Source: JBEKLJ01 sp050010255 (GTDB taxonomy: Bacteria; Acidobacteriota; Terriglobia; Bryobacterales; Bryobacteraceae). From it: 16,310 nt of DNA. Both the position numbers and the translations under genes were made by a program. The notes below the pieces were generated by a model. It was not told the origin of the DNA and did no database searches. It worked only from the letters and a program-made list of their open reading frames with translations. The DNA lies in the NCBI GenBank assembly GCA_050010255.1, contig JBEKLJ010000062.1, forward strand, positions 1 to 16,310, given 5' to 3'. Positions 12,494-16,310 of this stretch are shown here, piece by piece; position 1 is the first letter of the stretch, and every line of letters starts with the position of its first letter.

Positions 12494-13838
12494 AGAGCAA
12501 TTGATCGACGAACTGCGCTCCAGCCGTGAATACCGCGAAGCCTATGCAGAGAGCTTTCTGAACCAAGTGCTTACCGCACAGATTCGCGTGATCCGGGAAC
12601 AGCGCGGCTTCAAGCAGAAGGAACTGGCTGCCAAGGTTGGGAAGCACCAGCCGGGCTGGTCGCGGATTGAGGATTCCGGGTACGGCAAGTGGAACGTCAG
12701 CACCCTCCGTGAAGTGGCCGCGGCCTTGGACACCTGGCTGAGAGTGAGCCTGGAGCCCTATGGGAAGCTGGTTGACGAAGCTCTGTCGCTGTCGCCCGAC
12801 GCGCTCAAGCAGCCCAGCTTCGACGAGGACCCGGCCTTTCTCAGACCGCCGCGAGCCGTAGATCTGCTGCGGGAGGAACAGGACTCCGGGCCGGTGGGCG
12901 AACTCCGCCGGCAACTTTTGCCCTGGCTCGAAGAGAGCAAATGGCGGCCTGAGCCGCTGATTGACTGGCTGCAAGGGCGAAACCTGATTTCGTTCGGTCA
13001 TGAGGACGAGCCGTACCGCTGGTTTTTGCGCGCATTGCCGGCTGGTGATGCCAAATGGAGCTGGCACCGCCTCGAGTTGGCGCGCAGGCTGGCTAAGATC
13101 CTCGAGGACCAGCCAGACGTGCAGAAGCCCGGGCGACGGCCCTCTGAGCTGCTGTCCAGTCTGTTCCTGCTCGCGGCCGGCCTGGATTGTCCCGACCTGC
13201 TGGCCGATCCGCTGTATGCTGTCTACGGACGCCTCAGGCGCGGCACGGCAGAGCTTGACGACGTTGTTCGGGACTGCCTGTTGGCGGCCCTGACGCGCAA
13301 CCAGAAGGATCTGCGTCTGTACGAGGTCTGGTTGCGAATGATGGAAACGGGCAAGCACGATGTGCTGCCTGGCAATGAATACGCCGGGTTTGAGGGCGTC
13401 ACGTGGCTGCCGCCACGGCCGGATTTCCGCGACACGCTTGAAGAAGTCGCGTACGCGATCAAGTTGTTAGAGCAGCTCTGGTGGAAGACCGAGGGCTATG
13501 ATGAGGCAGTGGAGCGCTTAAGACGGACGCTTTTGGACTTTCGGCAGCGCTACAGCAAGCAGCAGGATCTAGCTGGCATGCTGCTGGATGCCGCATCCCG
13601 TACCGGCTGGACGCAGGCGGCACTGTATGCCTGGCATGTTGCTTTCTCGTCCGGAACGGACGACCTTCTGGCGGTCCTCGATTTCAGCGAGTTTAGATTC
13701 CGAGCTACGAACCTCACGGGAATGCTTGAGTGCGATCTGCGAGCAGCGCCGGATGCACAGGAGAGCGAACGTATTGAACGCCAGCATGCTGGGATCCTCA
13801 CGGCTGGACAGATTTGCGTTGTGCAAGCTGGCGTCTGA
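12480..13838 (+). CDS. XRE-family HTH antitoxin with a large C-terminal extension
   Basis: 452-aa protein. Residues about 28-92 are a Cro/C1-type helix-turn-helix (IRVIREQRGFKQKELAAKVG, then a recognition-helix region QPGWSRIEDSGYGKW, then STLREVAAALDTWLRVSLEPY), like antitoxins paired with HigB-type toxins. These are typically about 100-150 aa. Here some 320 further residues follow, mostly helical and rich in Leu, Trp and Arg/Glu pairs (for example LLPWLEESKWRPEPLIDWLQ at 147-166 and LLEQLWWKTEGYDEAVERL at 329-347), with no domain I recognise. It overlaps the toxin gene by 14 nt, with GAGG upstream of the ATG inside it. It probably binds the operator upstream and neutralises the toxin; the extension might sense a signal or bind a third partner. 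The last 41 nt overlap the response-regulator gene on the other strand. Confidence 0.78.
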   Translation: MSVSREQLIDELRSSREYREAYAESFLNQVLTAQIRVIREQRGFKQKELAAKVGKHQPGWSRIEDSGYGKWNVSTLREVAAALDTWLRVSLEPYGKLVDEALSLSPDALKQPSFDEDPAFLRPPRAVDLLREEQDSGPVGELRRQLLPWLEESKWRPEPLIDWLQGRNLISFGHEDEPYRWFLRALPAGDAKWSWHRLELARRLAKILEDQPDVQKPGRRPSELLSSLFLLAAGLDCPDLLADPLYAVYGRLRRGTAELDDVVRDCLLAALTRNQKDLRLYEVWLRMMETGKHDVLPGNEYAGFEGVTWLPPRPDFRDTLEEVAYAIKLLEQLWWKTEGYDEAVERLRRTLLDFRQRYSKQQDLAGMLLDAASRTGWTQAALYAWHVAFSSGTDDLLAVLDFSEFRFRATNLTGMLECDLRAAPDAQESERIERQHAGILTAGQICVVQAGV

Positions 13839-14259
13839 TACGATCAGCAAGTGGGGAGAGATCCGTGCTCTTGACGACGATATCGATCCCCGCCGGCAAC
13901 CGGCTTTCCTCGAGCACTGTGTAGATGACGACCGGCAAGGAGGATGTCCGGGGATCCGTCGCAAGCTTCCCTCTGCAACGCAGCCCAGCTCGGAAGAAGC
14001 CGCCCTCAAGCACCTCAGTCGGCGGCTCCGGCATTTGGGGTGATGGGTCGGCCCACCGCAGCATGACGTCGACAATCGCCGCAGCGAAGCCCGCACTGGC
14101 GATCTGTTCGAATCTGCTGTAGAACTCCGATTCGGTCGGAACAACGTCGAATGCGACGCTAGGATAGTCGCGTGCCAGTTGGTCTCGCAGGCCCGCTTGA
14201 ATGCCCTGGGCTTGGAGGTGATCGTCTTCGATCAAAAGAAGCCGCAATTCATTGCTCAT
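13798..14259 (-). CDS. Stand-alone response regulator (receiver domain only)
   Basis: 153-aa single receiver domain with no output domain. Acidic pocket residues E11, D12 and D13 are in LLLIEDDH, the phosphoacceptor is D64 in AIVDVML, T114 is in VVIYT and K130 in IVVKS. About 50 residues separate D64 from T114, against about 30 in CheY, so there is an extra segment (LRWADPSPQMPEPPTEVLEGG, then FRAGLRC). ATG 14259 overlaps the kinase stop (ATGA), showing translational coupling and a cognate pair. With no DNA-binding domain it must act by protein contact or phosphotransfer. Its 3' end overlaps the antitoxin gene tail-to-tail by 41 nt. Confidence 0.88.
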   Translation of the reverse strand: MSNELRLLLIEDDHLQAQGIQAGLRDQLARDYPSVAFDVVPTESEFYSRFEQIASAGFAAAIVDVMLRWADPSPQMPEPPTEVLEGGFFRAGLRCRGKLATDPRTSSLPVVIYTVLEESRLPAGIDIVVKSTDLSPLADRIRRQLAQRKSVQP

Positions 14260-16310
14260 TGTAGATCCTTTGGCACACCTAGGCGAAACAACAGCCGGAA
14301 CTCGTTGAGTCCTCGGTCGCTTGTGAGGATGATATCCAGAAACCCGCCATGCGCCCGCATAATCTGGTCCACGATCCATAAGCCGATCCCGGCGCCTTCG
14401 CCGGTGGCTAGTTGCGCCTTTGAACCACGAAAACCGCGTTCGACCAGTTTCGGCCTTTCTGCTGCCCCAATCTCAAAACCCTTATTGACGACTCCGATGT
14501 AGAAGTAGGTTTGCCCGTCGCGGCGGGTCAAGCCGCCTTTGAGCGTGATCTTGGTGCGGGGGTAGCTGTACTTGCCGGCGTTGTCCAGGAGGTTGCTCAG
14601 GGCCTGCTCCAGCAGATCGTGATCCGCGAAGACAGAAGTGGTTTGCAGAACCCGGAGCGATTCGTCGTCGGTGGTGAGACGGAGTTCGCGCTCGGGAGGC
14701 ACCATGATGGCGTGGTCCTCGGCGGAATCGGATAGGCTCCGGACAGCCTCCTCGTAACGAACGACCTTCCATTTCACTTTGAGTGGCTCCCCGCTGGCAA
14801 GGGCGGCGAACACGGCCATGTTTTTCGAGACCCGGTCCGCTTTGCGGCAAACCCCCCGCAAGACGGCGAGGTCGCTGGCGCCGAGGCGTCCAGACCTGAA
14901 GCCTCGAGCAGCAGATTGCGCCAGTTGTAGCGCCATCATCACCGGTGTCTTCATCTGATGCTGGAAATCTTCGTAGATCCGTTGCTGTGTCTGAAGCGAT
15001 TTCTCCAGAGTAGTCTGGCTCTTGTTGAGCTCTTGGATCTTCAGCGCCAGAAAGTGGTACAGACCAAGCTGGCGCGCCAACAACTCGGAGACGAGTTCGG
15101 CATACGGCGGGAAGCTTCCGGGCTGGGTCGCGCGAACGTCCAGGACGCCGAAGATCTTTTCTCCGGAGGACACGGGCGCTACAATCTTGGCCCGGACATC
15201 CGGAAACAGTTCGCCCTTGAAACGGCTCTGTTGCGCGTCAGGCTCATGCAGCAGCTTCTTGGTTTGAATGACATGAGCCCCGGCCGAACCACCGCTGAGT
15301 GGATATCGGTGGTCCTTCCGTTCCGCGATCTCCTTCGGACTCCCTTGCTGCCATCGCTCGCCATGCGTGGCGGCGTAGTAAAGCGCCCGAGTGGCTTCAT
15401 CAACGAGTCGCACGCTCAAGATCTCTGCCTGTGGATTCACCTCTGCCGCGATTCGCAGCGCATCCTGAAAGATCCGCGGCTCGCTCGGCTCCCGCTTTTT
15501 CAGTTCGTCATGGACCAGGCTGTTCAGCCGGGAAACCCCTTCGACGAGTTTACGCCAGCGACTGCTCTCGATTCGCGCCTTCCTGATGCTGAGATAACCG
15601 CCCCACCACTCAGCCACTTGATCGGCGACCATGCACAGGAACCGGACCTGGCGATCATCGAAATAGTAGGGGCCAGTGCGGGTCACAGCGCAGCGAAGAG
15701 ATCCGAGCGATCTTGAGTCAAGGATGATCGGCGCGCACATGAAGCTCAGTGGCGGCAGTTCGCCCTTGGGTTTGAGGAGTTCGGTCGCACACCTCCTGAG
15801 GTCGATCGGGTCGGACCACTTAATTCCTGGGTATTGCTCATTGACAAAGGCCAAGTCTTCGTCGTACCGGCCGAGGTCGAAGATCCGAACCGGGATTTGG
15901 TGTTCAATGCAGTAACCTGTCAACCCGTAGCCCTTGCGATACGTCTGCGGCTGCCGGTGTCCTATCCACGGCCATTTGGTGGCTTCAAGCCGGTAGGAGC
16001 CGGGTTCCAAAAGAGGGTCTTCCAGATAGATCGAACACTCGAGCGAATCGAACGTGGCCGCCACGAGTTCGACGATCCGGTTGAGTACGTCAAGGAAGGT
16101 TTTCCTTGCGCTCTCGTCCGCGAGCTCGTCCGGGACAGGACCAGCGCTCCGGATCAGTTGCGTCACGCTGTTCAGCGATTCCAGACCAACCCGATCCACG
16201 AGGCTGTGATACAAGTACGGAACCCGGGACGCCACTTCGCTCAAGTAGTGGGCATCCTGCTTTCGGAAGGGCCTCGGGTTCGATCGATAGAGGTTGAGTG
16301 CCGCGTCCAC
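14256..16310 (-). CDS. GAF-domain sensor histidine kinase (N-terminus outside window)
   Basis: At least 684 residues, cut at the window edge. The first visible residues (DAALNLYRSNPRPF) look like the end of another GAF domain, so the true start is outside. Two GAF-like modules follow (about 45-240 and 255-420), then a coiled-coil linker (about 420-448) and a phosphoacceptor helix with H451 in QHQMKTPV. The Gln replaces the usual Glu after His. The ATPase has an N-box (LSNLLDNAGKYS, N573 and N577) and G2 box GEGAGIGLWIV (637-647). The G1 box is atypical: NKGFEI (609-614) where DxGxGI is usual. No membrane helices are seen, so it is probably cytosolic. It is coupled by ATGA overlap to the receiver gene. 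Confidence 0.9.
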   Translation of the reverse strand: MDAALNLYRSNPRPFRKQDAHYLSEVASRVPYLYHSLVDRVGLESLNSVTQLIRSAGPVPDELADESARKTFLDVLNRIVELVAATFDSLECSIYLEDPLLEPGSYRLEATKWPWIGHRQPQTYRKGYGLTGYCIEHQIPVRIFDLGRYDEDLAFVNEQYPGIKWSDPIDLRRCATELLKPKGELPPLSFMCAPIILDSRSLGSLRCAVTRTGPYYFDDRQVRFLCMVADQVAEWWGGYLSIRKARIESSRWRKLVEGVSRLNSLVHDELKKREPSEPRIFQDALRIAAEVNPQAEILSVRLVDEATRALYYAATHGERWQQGSPKEIAERKDHRYPLSGGSAGAHVIQTKKLLHEPDAQQSRFKGELFPDVRAKIVAPVSSGEKIFGVLDVRATQPGSFPPYAELVSELLARQLGLYHFLALKIQELNKSQTTLEKSLQTQQRIYEDFQHQMKTPVMMALQLAQSAARGFRSGRLGASDLAVLRGVCRKADRVSKNMAVFAALASGEPLKVKWKVVRYEEAVRSLSDSAEDHAIMVPPERELRLTTDDESLRVLQTTSVFADHDLLEQALSNLLDNAGKYSYPRTKITLKGGLTRRDGQTYFYIGVVNKGFEIGAAERPKLVERGFRGSKAQLATGEGAGIGLWIVDQIMRAHGGFLDIILTSDRGLNEFRLLFRLGVPKDLQ

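Noticed and set aside
12189..13358. Minus-strand 389-codon frame opposite the antitoxin gene
   Set aside because: Antisense shadow: Gln/Pro/Ala/Arg-rich, while the plus strand carries a clear HTH domain and overlaps the toxin gene in operon fashion.

Overview
The window is GC-rich DNA densely packed with bacterial genes. Gene content points to an acidobacterium, perhaps the Solibacter/Bryobacter side: a CstA plus YbdD pair, a KorDABC 2-oxoacid:ferredoxin oxidoreductase, acidobacterial-looking hypothetical proteins, short TAnAATTC boxes just upstream of genes, and a heptanucleotide tandem repeat. This placement is inference from gene content and style; no rRNA or other marker gene is present.

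Left part (1-7.5 kb), metabolic and housekeeping genes. An iron-type alcohol dehydrogenase (+) converges on a cstA-ybdD operon (-). The gap between them is almost entirely 18 copies of a 7-bp repeat, which also supplies the dehydrogenase stop codon. Upstream of cstA on the same strand are two hypothetical genes (a one-helix membrane protein and a 143-aa protein). A divergent secreted protein with Asp-box repeats follows. Then come two half-size EamA/SMR-type transporter genes overlapping by ATGA, and a YbaK-type aminoacyl-tRNA deacylase behind a leader with three strong hairpins.

Middle (7.5-10.5 kb). A 103-bp inverted-repeat element lies between convergent genes. It is followed by a minus-strand operon korD-korA-korB-korC whose four genes all overlap. 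It encodes a complete ferredoxin-dependent 2-oxoacid oxidoreductase with TPP and Fe-S motifs intact.

Right part (10.6-16.3 kb), an accessory region. It opens with the C-terminal stub of a GH94-type glycoside phosphorylase, cut off where the new region begins. Next is a 336-aa protein I do not recognise. Then comes a HigB/Gp49-like toxin gene overlapping an XRE-type antitoxin gene that carries about 320 extra residues of unknown, mostly helical sequence. A set of TACTG/CAGTA half-sites sits at the toxin promoter. The antitoxin gene runs tail-to-tail, with a 41-nt overlap, into a response-regulator gene. That gene is translationally coupled to a large GAF-domain histidine kinase gene running out of the window. 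The best candidate for something undescribed is this right-hand block: the toxin with its greatly enlarged HTH antitoxin, the unknown 336-aa neighbour, and the convergent atypical two-component pair.
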